Shown here: positions 30,217-36,276 of the stretch, piece by piece
How positions within the stretch are numbered: position 1 is the first letter of the stretch
Layout: each line of letters opens with the position of its first letter
Notes under the pieces: generated by a model
Database searches by the model: none
What the model was told of the DNA's origin: nothing
The model's input: only the letters and a program-made list of their open reading frames with translations
Assembly (NCBI GenBank): GCA_900769175.1
Contig: CAAGFP010000030.1
Span: 1 to 42,271, forward strand
DNA length: 42,271 nt
Direction of reading: 5' to 3'
From: Lachnospiraceae bacterium
Lineage (GTDB): Bacteria > Bacillota > Clostridia > Lachnospirales > Lachnospiraceae
Position numbers and translations under genes: made by a program

Positions 30217-30774
30217 ATGAAAGCGAGAATGCCGCAGGAACGGCAAAAAGGCGAGTTGTCCAGATATGATGTATCAAACATTCAGAGTGGTGTGATATCT
30301 GCTGGCGTGTATGTTCTTGTGAAAAAGTTTCATTTTGGAACGAAAGAAGTAAAAGGCACCACGCCGCAGATTCAAACATTTATCAGCACGCTGGAATATC
30401 AAATGTCGCGTTTCACGGATGTGTTTGAATCTGAAATATGCGACGGATTGCTTGGAAGGCTGCAAAGTTACGGCTATACATATAATCCGACATATAAAGC
30501 GATTGGAAACAAAAGTTACCGGGCGGAACTTGTGCGCGATATCATTGTGATGCTTATGCAGATTGTATTGATAGAACGGTTCCATTTCGGAGCAAGGCAG
30601 CAGGACGGGAAGCGTCTGCGGATTGATGATTTCAAATTCGAGGTATTTTATCAAACCGATTCGCTTTCACGGATAGCAGAATTTTCATCATTCGCAAAAG
30701 AGCAGGACGCGAAACTTGCATCATGTGATGTTTATTTTGTGGAAAGGAAATACGATGGGCAGACATTGGACTGA
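30217..30774 (+). CDS. Protein of unknown function with two FHFG motifs
   Basis: The 185-residue product contains VYVLVKKFHFGTKEVKGTTPQIQTFI in the N-terminal third and MLMQIVLIERFHFGARQQDGKRLRIDDF in the C-terminal half. This hints at an old internal duplication: hydrophobic helix, [KR]FHFG[TA]-[KR], G, then an I-Q/D-x-F helix. No membrane segment is obvious. I recognise no family. It overlaps the next gene by 20 bases. Confidence 0.55.
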   Translation: MKARMPQERQKGELSRYDVSNIQSGVISAGVYVLVKKFHFGTKEVKGTTPQIQTFISTLEYQMSRFTDVFESEICDGLLGRLQSYGYTYNPTYKAIGNKSYRAELVRDIIVMLMQIVLIERFHFGARQQDGKRLRIDDFKFEVFYQTDSLSRIAEFSSFAKEQDAKLASCDVYFVERKYDGQTLD

Positions 30775-31012
30775 AAAAGAGGATGAGTACATTCTCAAAA
30801 ACTACAAAAACAAAAGTCCGGCAGAAATATCGAATGCGATTGGCCGTTCATATAGTTCGATAAGAAATCGTGTTTTTGTTTTGAAAAAGAATCACGGGAA
30901 AGTCTCATATGGTAAGCGGAAATACCATAAAAAGTTCACCGGATGCGATGAAGATTGTTTTAACTGCAAGTACAATGATTGCATAAAGCCGGATAAATTG
31001 ATTCGCGGTTAG
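30755..31012 (+). CDS. Myb/SANT-like DNA-binding protein with cysteine cluster
   Basis: ATG 30755 follows GGAAAGGAAAT. The 85-residue product begins GRHWTEKEDEYILKNYKNKSPAEISNAIGRSYSSIRNR, a clear SANT/Myb-like helix-turn-helix as found in phage and plasmid regulators. It then has a basic stretch and a CDEDCFNCKYNDC cluster likely to bind zinc. It probably binds DNA; whether it regulates late genes is unknown. Confidence 0.75.
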   Translation: MGRHWTEKEDEYILKNYKNKSPAEISNAIGRSYSSIRNRVFVLKKNHGKVSYGKRKYHKKFTGCDEDCFNCKYNDCIKPDKLIRG

Positions 31013-31022
31013 GAGATAAAAT

Positions 31023-31187
31023 ATGAGTAAGTACGGCGACAGGTACGAGCCATGCGACACTTGCAAGTATAAAAAGGCTGACGGGTGCTGCAGTCAGCGC
31101 GTTCCTTGCTTGGGGTTTCGATTGTGGTTTCATGATGTGTGGCGAGAAATACAGGAAGCAGCAGACAGATTGAGAGAGGGAAAATAA
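31023..31187 (+). CDS. Cysteine-rich small protein (54 aa)
   Basis: ATG 31023 follows AGGAGATAAAAT. The product reads SKYGDRYEPCDTCKYKKAD, then GCCSQRVPCLGF and a C-terminal helix. Six cysteines suggest a zinc knuckle. It is immediately followed by the ssb start codon with no gap. Similar cysteine-rich mini-proteins sit before SSB or RusA in other phages. Function unknown. Confidence 0.6.
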   Translation: MSKYGDRYEPCDTCKYKKADGCCSQRVPCLGFRLWFHDVWREIQEAADRLREGK

Positions 31188-31613
31188 ATGTCATCACTTA
31201 ACAAGGTAATACTGATCGGATATCTTACGGTAAACCCTGAATTGAAGCAAACAAACAGCGGGACGAATGTTTGCTCTTTCAGCATCGGTGTATCAAGAAG
31301 ATTCAAAGACGCAAACGGAAAGTATCAGTCTGATTTCATCAACATTGTCACGTGGAGAAGCACGGCAGAATTTGTTTGCAAGTATTTTCAGAAGGGTTCC
31401 GCGATCTGCATTGTCGGAAGCATCCAGACGCGCGGTTATCAGACGCAAAGCGGGGAGAAGCGAACAGCGGTTGAGGTTGTCGCAGATGAAGTTTCTTTTG
31501 TAGAAAACAAAAAATCAGACGAACCACAAGCACCGGAATTCATTCCGCCGCAGATGACTGTTCCGAACGCAAATTTTGAAGAACTTCCAGAAAACGAAGA
31601 TTTACCGTTTTGA
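31188..31613 (+). CDS. ssb: Single-stranded DNA-binding protein
   Basis: The 141-residue protein has the OB-fold of bacterial SSB: SSLNKVILIGYLTVNPELKQTNSGTNVCSFSIGVSR, DFINIVTWRSTAEFVCKYFQKG, ICIVGSIQTRGYQ, in segments. A Pro/Gln-rich linker ends in the acidic tip ENEDLPF, which recruits replication and repair proteins. It belongs to the replication/recombination operon. Confidence 0.96.
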   Translation: MSSLNKVILIGYLTVNPELKQTNSGTNVCSFSIGVSRRFKDANGKYQSDFINIVTWRSTAEFVCKYFQKGSAICIVGSIQTRGYQTQSGEKRTAVEVVADEVSFVENKKSDEPQAPEFIPPQMTVPNANFEELPENEDLPF

Positions 31614-31652
31614 TGTGTCGTTATGTTATCATAATATAGAGAGGTGATAATA

Positions 31653-32033
31653 TTGACGGAAAGTTTTATAATTAAATATCCGAAGACAGCGGCCGGGAAA
31701 AAGCAATGGTCGAAAAATTACGGGCTGAATGCGTACTATGCCGGAAAGCACTGGGCGCAGCGGAAAAAGGATGCTGAATACTGGCATCGCCTTGTCAGAT
31801 CGGAAATGGATATGCAAAAGGTACGGAAGTTTCCTTTTAAAAATCCAGTGATAATTACGTTTTACTGGAATGATCGGCTTGATTGCTCAAATCACGCAGC
31901 TATGGCAAAAATGATCGAGGACGCAATGAAAGGACGAATCATCAAAGACGATAGTCGCGCATGGGTTAAAGGAAATGAACACTATTTCCATGATGAAGAC
32001 TACATAAGAGTTGTTATAGAAGAAATAAGATGA
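31653..32033 (+). CDS. rusA: RusA-family Holliday junction resolvase
   Basis: The 126-residue protein contains the RusA core NDRLDCSNHAAMAKMIEDAM followed by GRIIKDDSRAWVKG, with the metal-binding aspartates in RLD, MIED and KDD. It resolves recombination intermediates before packaging. GTG 31644 is in frame but lies in the ribosome site GAGGTGATAATA; TTG 31653 is therefore the likely start. Confidence 0.88.
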   Translation: MTESFIIKYPKTAAGKKQWSKNYGLNAYYAGKHWAQRKKDAEYWHRLVRSEMDMQKVRKFPFKNPVIITFYWNDRLDCSNHAAMAKMIEDAMKGRIIKDDSRAWVKGNEHYFHDEDYIRVVIEEIR

Positions 32034-32047
32034 AAGATGGAGAGAGA

Positions 32048-32533
32048 ATGGAAAGGCTGACGATTGAATATATCGCGCTTGACAAAATAACACCGTATGA
32101 GAACAACGCAAGACGGCACGCGGTTGACGATGTCGAAGCGATCAAAAACAGCATTTTGAAATTCGGCATGAATGATCCTATCGGCGTATGGGGCGAAAGA
32201 AACATCATTGTAGAGGGTCATGGCAGACTTGCAGCGCTGAAAGAACTTGGGTATGAGGAAGCGCCGTGCATCAGGCTTGACAAACTGACTGACGATCAGC
32301 GCAAGGCGTATGCACTTGCACACAACAAAACCGCTGAACTGTCAGCATGGGATTTTGACAAGCTGGAAGCGGAATTGTCAGACCTTGCGGACAATTTCGA
32401 TATGACCGCATTCGGTTTCACAATGCCGGATGAAGATGTGAATATTGATGACTTTTTTGAGGAATCCGAGAAAAAACCGAAAGAGCCTAAAATGATCACT
32501 TGCCCACATTGCGGAGGAGTATTTGAAGTGTGA
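32048..32533 (+). CDS. ParB/sulfiredoxin-domain protein with C-terminal CxxC
   Basis: The 161-residue protein has the ParB N-terminal nuclease-like fold: IALDKITPYENNARRH, VDDVEAIKNSILKFGMNDPIGVW and IIVEGHGRLAALKELGYE, where GHGR at about 57-60 is the nucleotide-binding box. LTDDQRKAYALAHNKTAELSAWD is also conserved among phage members. It ends with a CPHCGGVFEV half zinc knuckle. In phages such proteins usually sit before or are fused to DNA-modifying enzymes; here the next gene overlaps it by four bases and encodes a transglycosylase-like enzyme, so a shared job in DNA modification is likely. ATG 32030 is in frame but lacks a good ribosome site; 32048 follows GGAGAGAG. Confidence 0.85.
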   Translation: MERLTIEYIALDKITPYENNARRHAVDDVEAIKNSILKFGMNDPIGVWGERNIIVEGHGRLAALKELGYEEAPCIRLDKLTDDQRKAYALAHNKTAELSAWDFDKLEAELSDLADNFDMTAFGFTMPDEDVNIDDFFEESEKKPKEPKMITCPHCGGVFEV

Positions 32534-33411
32534 AAGTGTATCTGTCTGAAAACGGGTATTTGTTATCACAAATTGCAGGGTGGAATGAATTGAAAGTATA
32601 TCTTGCTGATACTGGCGTTCGTTTCAAATCTGCCCATGATGAGAAATTGAGAGGGGCTGAAAGTAATGATAATTTATTGTGCCAGGCGTATTCCCAAACA
32701 GAAAAGAGTGGTTTAGGCGGCGAAATATTCAAAGGAACATCAATCTTGCAGTCTTTCTATTACTGCGACAGTTTCACAGAAAAGGTTATTATACCAAACT
32801 GCGAAAATTTCCTTCTTGACAGCGGAGCGTTCACATTCATGTCAAGTACGAAAAAGGCAGTTGATTGGAATGAATATTTGCGAAAGTATATTGATTTCAT
32901 CAATAGGAACAAAGTCACGCATTTTTTCGAACTTGACATTGATACCGTTATAGGGTATGAGCGAGTAAAGGAACTGCGGAGAACACTTGAAAACGGAACA
33001 GGGAAACCGTGTATTCCAGTATGGCACAAAACACGCGGAATGGATGAGTATTACCGAATGTGCGAGCAATACAATTATATTGCCATTGGAGGAATCGTCT
33101 CAAAAGAGATTGTGCCGCAGGAATACAAGTATTTTCCAAAATTCATTAAAATTGCGCATGACAACGGTGCGAAGATTCACGGTTTGGGATTCACAAACTT
33201 GCAAGGGCTGACAAAATACCATTTCGACAGTGTTGACAGTACAACATGGACAACCGGAAACCGCTTCGGGCAGGTGTACACGTTCGACGGGAAAACGGTT
33301 GTACAGTCGAAACGAAAAGAGGGAACGCGCATTGCAGATCACAAAGCAATCGCGCTTCACAATTTCACTGAATGGGTGAAATTCCAAAAATACGCTGAAA
33401 AATATTTATAG
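32530..33411 (+). CDS. TGT-fold transglycosylase, DpdA-like (7-deazaguanine insertion into DNA)
   Basis: The 293-residue protein has tRNA-guanine-transglycosylase landmarks in order: LLDSGAF at 95-101 (TGT VLDSGGF, with the general Asp97), FELDIDTVIGYERV at 133-146, PVWHK at 163-167, YIAIGGIVSKE at 183-193, KIHGLGFTNL at 215-224 and FDSVDSTTWTTGNRFG at 232-247. The last places the likely nucleophile Asp233 or Asp236 where TGT has its catalytic Asp. The CxCxxC-H zinc site of tRNA enzymes is not visible and the protein is shorter than tRNA TGTs (370-400 residues), as in the phage DpdA branch. DpdA enzymes swap guanine in DNA for preQ0-type bases. With the ParB-like gene before it and a precursor transporter after it, DNA modification is the best reading; a tRNA substrate is not excluded. 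GTG start, coupled to the ParB gene. Confidence 0.8.
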   Translation: MKVYLSENGYLLSQIAGWNELKVYLADTGVRFKSAHDEKLRGAESNDNLLCQAYSQTEKSGLGGEIFKGTSILQSFYYCDSFTEKVIIPNCENFLLDSGAFTFMSSTKKAVDWNEYLRKYIDFINRNKVTHFFELDIDTVIGYERVKELRRTLENGTGKPCIPVWHKTRGMDEYYRMCEQYNYIAIGGIVSKEIVPQEYKYFPKFIKIAHDNGAKIHGLGFTNLQGLTKYHFDSVDSTTWTTGNRFGQVYTFDGKTVVQSKRKEGTRIADHKAIALHNFTEWVKFQKYAEKYL

Positions 33412-33421
33412 GAGTGATTAT

Positions 33422-33622
33422 ATGATTGAAGCACTTGGAGTGCTTGCGACGATGTTTGTTTTACTGTCTTTCCTTTGCACAGATAATAGGAAAATCAGAA
33501 TGGTAAACATCATAGGCGCTACGCTGTTTGTCGTGTATGGCTTGCTTTCTGGTGCATTAAGCGTTTGGCTTCTTAACAGTGCGCTGGTAGCAATACATAT
33601 ATATTATTTATTAAAAAAGTGA
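33422..33622 (+). CDS. Small multi-pass membrane protein, YgjV/PQ-loop-like
   Basis: The 66-residue product is almost wholly hydrophobic and can form three membrane helices: ALGVLATMFVLLSFLC, MVNIIGATLFVVYGLLSG and LSVWLLNSALVAIHIYYLL. The DNRKIRMVNIIGATLFVVYG pattern is similar to YgjV-type inner-membrane proteins and half-SWEET transporters. It lies between the transglycosylase-like gene and the precursor transporter, 9-10 bases from each, so it probably belongs to the same unit, perhaps in uptake. Confidence 0.6.
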   Translation: MIEALGVLATMFVLLSFLCTDNRKIRMVNIIGATLFVVYGLLSGALSVWLLNSALVAIHIYYLLKK

Positions 33623-33631
33623 GGTAACCAC

Positions 33632-34258
33632 ATGGAAAAAACCAAAACAGAACTGTACCAGATTTTGACTGGCGTATTTGTTGGATGTCTGCTGATTTCC
33701 AACATTCTGGCTGCAAAGACATTCACGGTCGCAGGAATCGTCCTTCCGACAGCAGTCATCATATTCCCGCTTGTGTACATCGTAAATGATGTAATGGCGG
33801 AAATATTCGGGTATGAGAAAGCGAGGAATGTTATTATCCTCGGATTCTTGATGAATGTCATCGCGGTGACGTCTTATTCCATTGCTATTGCTTTACCGGC
33901 GCCGGAATATGCGGTGGAAGGTGCTGCGGCGTTTGAAACGGTTCTTGGAAGCACATGGCGATTATTGCTTGCGAGTTTCGCTGCATATCTGATCGGTTCG
34001 CTTGCGAATGCGTCTGTAATGGTTAAGCTGAAAAAGAAGCACGAAAATCTGTTGATGGTTCGCTGCATTCTTTCGACGATCATCGGAGAAGGTATTGACG
34101 CAGTAATTTTCATTTTAATCGCGTTCGCAGGAACAATGCCTGTTTCTGATTTATTTGTGATGATTGTTGCACAGGCATTAGTCAAGACATTGTTTGAGAT
34201 TGTTTTCTATCCTGTTACTCGTACAGTGATTGGCAAAATCAGACTTCTTGCAGAATAA
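33632..34258 (+). CDS. Queuosine precursor transporter (YhhQ / VUT family)
   Basis: The 208-residue protein has about six membrane helices. It shows the YhhQ hallmarks: N-terminal GVFVGCLLISNILAAKTF, PTAVIIFPLVYIVNDVMAEIFGYEKAR, and SFAAYLIGSLANASVMVKLKK with ILSTIIGEGIDAVIFILIAFAG, the usual S-x-GE-x-x-D block. YhhQ imports preQ0/preQ1, the precursors of queuosine. Finding it in a phage next to a TGT-like enzyme, with no preQ0 synthesis genes in the window, suggests the phage boosts uptake of the precursor for its DNA. A terminator follows. Confidence 0.9.
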   Translation: MEKTKTELYQILTGVFVGCLLISNILAAKTFTVAGIVLPTAVIIFPLVYIVNDVMAEIFGYEKARNVIILGFLMNVIAVTSYSIAIALPAPEYAVEGAAAFETVLGSTWRLLLASFAAYLIGSLANASVMVKLKKKHENLLMVRCILSTIIGEGIDAVIFILIAFAGTMPVSDLFVMIVAQALVKTLFEIVFYPVTRTVIGKIRLLAE

Positions 34259-34264
34259 GAAAGC

Positions 34265-34296
34265 AAAAAAAGCGGGGATAAAACACCGCTTTTTTG
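34265..34296 (+). terminator. Rho-independent terminator after transporter gene
   Basis: AAAAAAGCGG (34266-34275) pairs with CCGCTTTTTT (34286-34295) around a ten-base loop. It ends the long early/middle operon and can also act on the other strand. Confidence 0.9.
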
Positions 34297-34317
34297 TGTC
34301 TCTTTGTAATTATTTAG

Positions 34318-34326
34318 TGATATAAT
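34318..34326 (+). promoter_or_regulatory. Extended -10 promoter before amidase
   Basis: TG-A-TATAAT is a perfect extended -10 box without a clear -35. The surrounding GTGATATAATGTAA is similar to the site at 35669. It lies 18 bases before the amidase start. Confidence 0.7.
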
Positions 34327-34343
34327 GTAAATGGGGTGATGCA

Positions 34344-34862
34344 ATGAAAATCTGTCTGAATGCAGGACATACCGTTAACGGAGCAGGATATGGAGCAGTA
34401 GGACTTTTGAAAGAGAGTGAGGAAACGCGGAAAGTCGTTTCGGCTGTAAAACGGTATCTTGAAATGAAAGAACATACCGTAATAATAGCAAACGTTGACA
34501 GTGCGAAAACGCAATCCATGTATCTGTATCAGGTAGCAAAGAAAGCAAATGAATCAGATGCTGAATTATTTGTGTCGATTCATTTCAATTCAGGCGGCGG
34601 GAGAGGGTGCGAAGCGTACACATGGAGAGGGAAAGAAACTTCTGCGGCTGTCGGTGTGTGCGACGAACTGCAGAAGATTGGATTCAATAACCGCGGAGTG
34701 AAAGATGGCTCCGGTTTATATGTTATCGGTGCAACAAAGATGAACGCTTTACTTGTGGAAGTGTGTTTCGTTGACAGCCGTCTTGACGTTGATCTGTATA
34801 AGAAACACGGTGTGAATGTTATTGCACAGGCGATCACTCGCGGAATATTGAAGCAATTATGA
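34344..34862 (+). CDS. N-acetylmuramoyl-L-alanine amidase (Amidase_3)
   Basis: The 172-residue zinc amidase cuts the bond between MurNAc and L-alanine in peptidoglycan. Motifs are CLNAGHT (zinc His9), a zinc Glu around residues 25-27 (ESEETRK), ELFVSIHFNS (zinc His80) and LLVEVCFVDS with catalytic Glu139. It has no wall-binding domain. It stands alone between a terminator and a structured RNA with its own extended -10 promoter, some 6 kb from the holin and GH25 lysozyme, so the phage carries two different lysins under separate control. Confidence 0.93.
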   Translation: MKICLNAGHTVNGAGYGAVGLLKESEETRKVVSAVKRYLEMKEHTVIIANVDSAKTQSMYLYQVAKKANESDAELFVSIHFNSGGGRGCEAYTWRGKETSAAVGVCDELQKIGFNNRGVKDGSGLYVIGATKMNALLVEVCFVDSRLDVDLYKKHGVNVIAQAITRGILKQL

Positions 34863-34911
34863 ATATATTTATGATTTTTGCGTCGGATTGTTATCATTCA
34901 TAAAACAGGTA

Positions 34912-34940
34912 TTGACAAAACGACGATTTTATGATATAAA
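34912..34940 (+). promoter_or_regulatory. Promoter P4
   Basis: TTGACA (34912-34917), a 17-base spacer, TATAAA (34935-34940). The spacer is unrelated to P1-P3. It drives the structured RNA at 34967 and probably the HTH gene behind it. Confidence 0.85.
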
Positions 34941-34966
34941 TATAAGCAGAATAAAAGTATAGATTC

Positions 34967-35040
34967 ATCGGGGGTGCGGACTTAACTGCATATAGAGCAG
35001 ACCGTTAAATGCGCGTGATAGCGACAGCCCCTGATTTTTT
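34967..35040 (+). ncRNA. Structured leader or small RNA between amidase and HTH gene
   Basis: An outer stem ATCGGGGG (34967-34974) with CCCCTGAT (35028-35035) encloses about 53 bases and is followed by T5. Inside, CGG...CCG (34977-35004) with CTGC/GCAG forms a second stem, and CGC-GTGATA-GCG a third. It contains AACTGCATAT (34984-34993), also present in the loop of the P3 leader. It may be a free small RNA of about 90 bases or an attenuating leader. Confidence 0.65.
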
Positions 35041-35061
35041 GATAGAAAGGTGGTGCGGGAA

Positions 35062-35520
35062 ATGGCTGGAAGACCGTCAAAGTATGAAGAACGTGTAAAA
35101 CCATATATTGATCAGATCAGGAAATGGAAAGAGCAAGGCGCGGACAACAGAACAATCGCAAAGCAGCTTGGCGTGTCGATGAGTACATTTTCCGCATATA
35201 TAAATCAATACCCGGAATTATCGGAAATCGTAAAAAATTATGATAAGAAGCCGATAGTCGAAGAACTGCGAAGCACGTTGGTGAAACGTGCGCTTGGCTT
35301 TACATACGAAGAAAAGAAGCAGTATATAACAGAAGATGAGGACGGCAAAAAGAAAAAGCATACCGAAATCACAACGAAATACGCGCTTCCGGACACAACA
35401 GCATTATTCGGCGCGCTGAACATTTTTGATGATGAATACATCAAGGATAAAAAGCAGTACGAATTGAAAAAACAGGAACTTGAACTGCGGCGCGAAATGG
35501 CAGAATCGAAGGACTGGTGA
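35062..35520 (+). CDS. HTH DNA-binding protein, small-terminase-like
   Basis: ATG 35062 follows AAAGGTGGTG. The 152-residue product begins AGRPSKYEERVKPYIDQIRKWKEQGADNRTIAKQLGVSMSTFSAYINQ, a clear helix-turn-helix of the type found in small terminases and transposases. Then come LVKRALGFTYEEKKQYIT and TKYALPDTTALFGALNIFD, resembling the KRA.GY.YEE...PDTTA..FWLKN block of phBC6A51-type DNA-packaging proteins, and a basic coiled-coil end. It could be the packaging-site binding protein or a late regulator; a P27-like TerS already lies next to TerL. Confidence 0.65.
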   Translation: MAGRPSKYEERVKPYIDQIRKWKEQGADNRTIAKQLGVSMSTFSAYINQYPELSEIVKNYDKKPIVEELRSTLVKRALGFTYEEKKQYITEDEDGKKKKHTEITTKYALPDTTALFGALNIFDDEYIKDKKQYELKKQELELRREMAESKDW

Positions 35521-35524
35521 CGGC

Positions 35525-35671
35525 ATGAGAAAGTGGAAAATCGTATACTGGCTAAACGGAAACAAAAAGGTGAAAATCATTGAAGCAGAAACGAAAGTGA
35601 AAGCAATCTGCATTTTGCTTTTTAATAATGATTGTGACGGTCTGGACAGTGCGCAGGAAGTGACCGAATGA
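35525..35671 (+). CDS. Small protein of unknown function (48 aa)
   Basis: ATG 35525 lies four bases after the HTH stop. The product reads RKWKIVYWLNGNKKVKIIEAE, then TKVKAICILLFNNDCDGLDSA and EVTE. The YWLNG...IEAETK.EAI pattern is a small alpha-beta fold common in Clostridia phages near terminase genes; function unknown. Confidence 0.6.
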   Translation: MRKWKIVYWLNGNKKVKIIEAETKVKAICILLFNNDCDGLDSAQEVTE

Positions 35672-35677
35672 TATAAT
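35669..35677 (+). promoter_or_regulatory. Extended -10 promoter before HNH gene
   Basis: TG-A-TATAAT in the context ATGATATAATGCAA, closely like the site at 34318. It lies at the end of gene 35525 and would transcribe the folded leader and HNH gene. Confidence 0.65.
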
Positions 35678-35755
35678 GCAAGGACAGCGGGTTGCAAACC
35701 GTTTGAACGCCTAACAGTTCATTACTTGCTTTATATATATTTTATCTGTTAGGAG
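35678..35755 (+). promoter_or_regulatory. Leader hairpin hiding the HNH ribosome site
   Basis: CCTAACAG (35710-35717) pairs perfectly with CTGTTAGG (35746-35753), which contains most of the ribosome site AGGAG (35751-35755). Upstream GCAAG (35678-35682) can pair with CTTGC (35725-35729) in the loop of that hairpin, giving a pseudoknot or an alternative state. GGTT-GCA-AACC (35689-35699) is a further small hairpin. Confidence 0.7.
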
Positions 35756-35763
35756 AAATTGAA

Positions 35764-36276
35764 ATGGAAAAATGGAAAGAAGTATTCGGCTATGATATTT
35801 TGTATGAGGTATCAGACGAAGGCCGAGTTAGAACAAGATATTCAAGAACTTCCGGATACACAGAGGAATACAGAGAAGTAAGACCAACAGACAACGGAAA
35901 CGGTTATTTGCGGTTTAACTGGAAGACTAATGGCGTTCAAAAAACGGTTTATTTGCACAAATTGGTTGCGAGTGCGTTTTTAGAAAACAAAAGGAATCTA
36001 TCAGAGGTAAACCATAAAAACGAAAATAAATATGATAATCGCGCGGAAAATCTTGAATGGTGTACTCATAAGGAAAACTGCATGTACGGAACAAGAAACA
36101 TTCGAACTGCATGCAAAAAAAGAATCGCTGTCAGAAATGTAGAAACAGGGGAAATATATAATTCTGCAAAGGAAGCAGCACTTGAAAACGGTGTTTGCGT
36201 AACCGCAATAAGCAATTGCCTTAACGGAAGAAGCGAGACGAGCGGCGGCTATCACTGGGAGTATGCTAATGTTTAA
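35764..36276 (+). CDS. Free-standing HNH homing endonuclease (NUMOD4-HNH-NUMOD1)
   Basis: The 170-residue product has a NUMOD4 start (EKWKEVFGYDILYEVSDEGRVRT), an HNH_3 nuclease core (YLHKLVASAFL, SEVNHKNENKYDNRAENLEWCTHKEN) and a NUMOD1-type DNA-binding tail (VETGEIYNSAKEAALENGVCVTAISNCLNG). These are selfish elements that copy themselves into related phages by cutting DNA. It has its own promoter and a ribosome site locked in a hairpin, as known for T4 homing endonucleases. Its end overlaps the next gene. Confidence 0.92.
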   Translation: MEKWKEVFGYDILYEVSDEGRVRTRYSRTSGYTEEYREVRPTDNGNGYLRFNWKTNGVQKTVYLHKLVASAFLENKRNLSEVNHKNENKYDNRAENLEWCTHKENCMYGTRNIRTACKKRIAVRNVETGEIYNSAKEAALENGVCVTAISNCLNGRSETSGGYHWEYANV

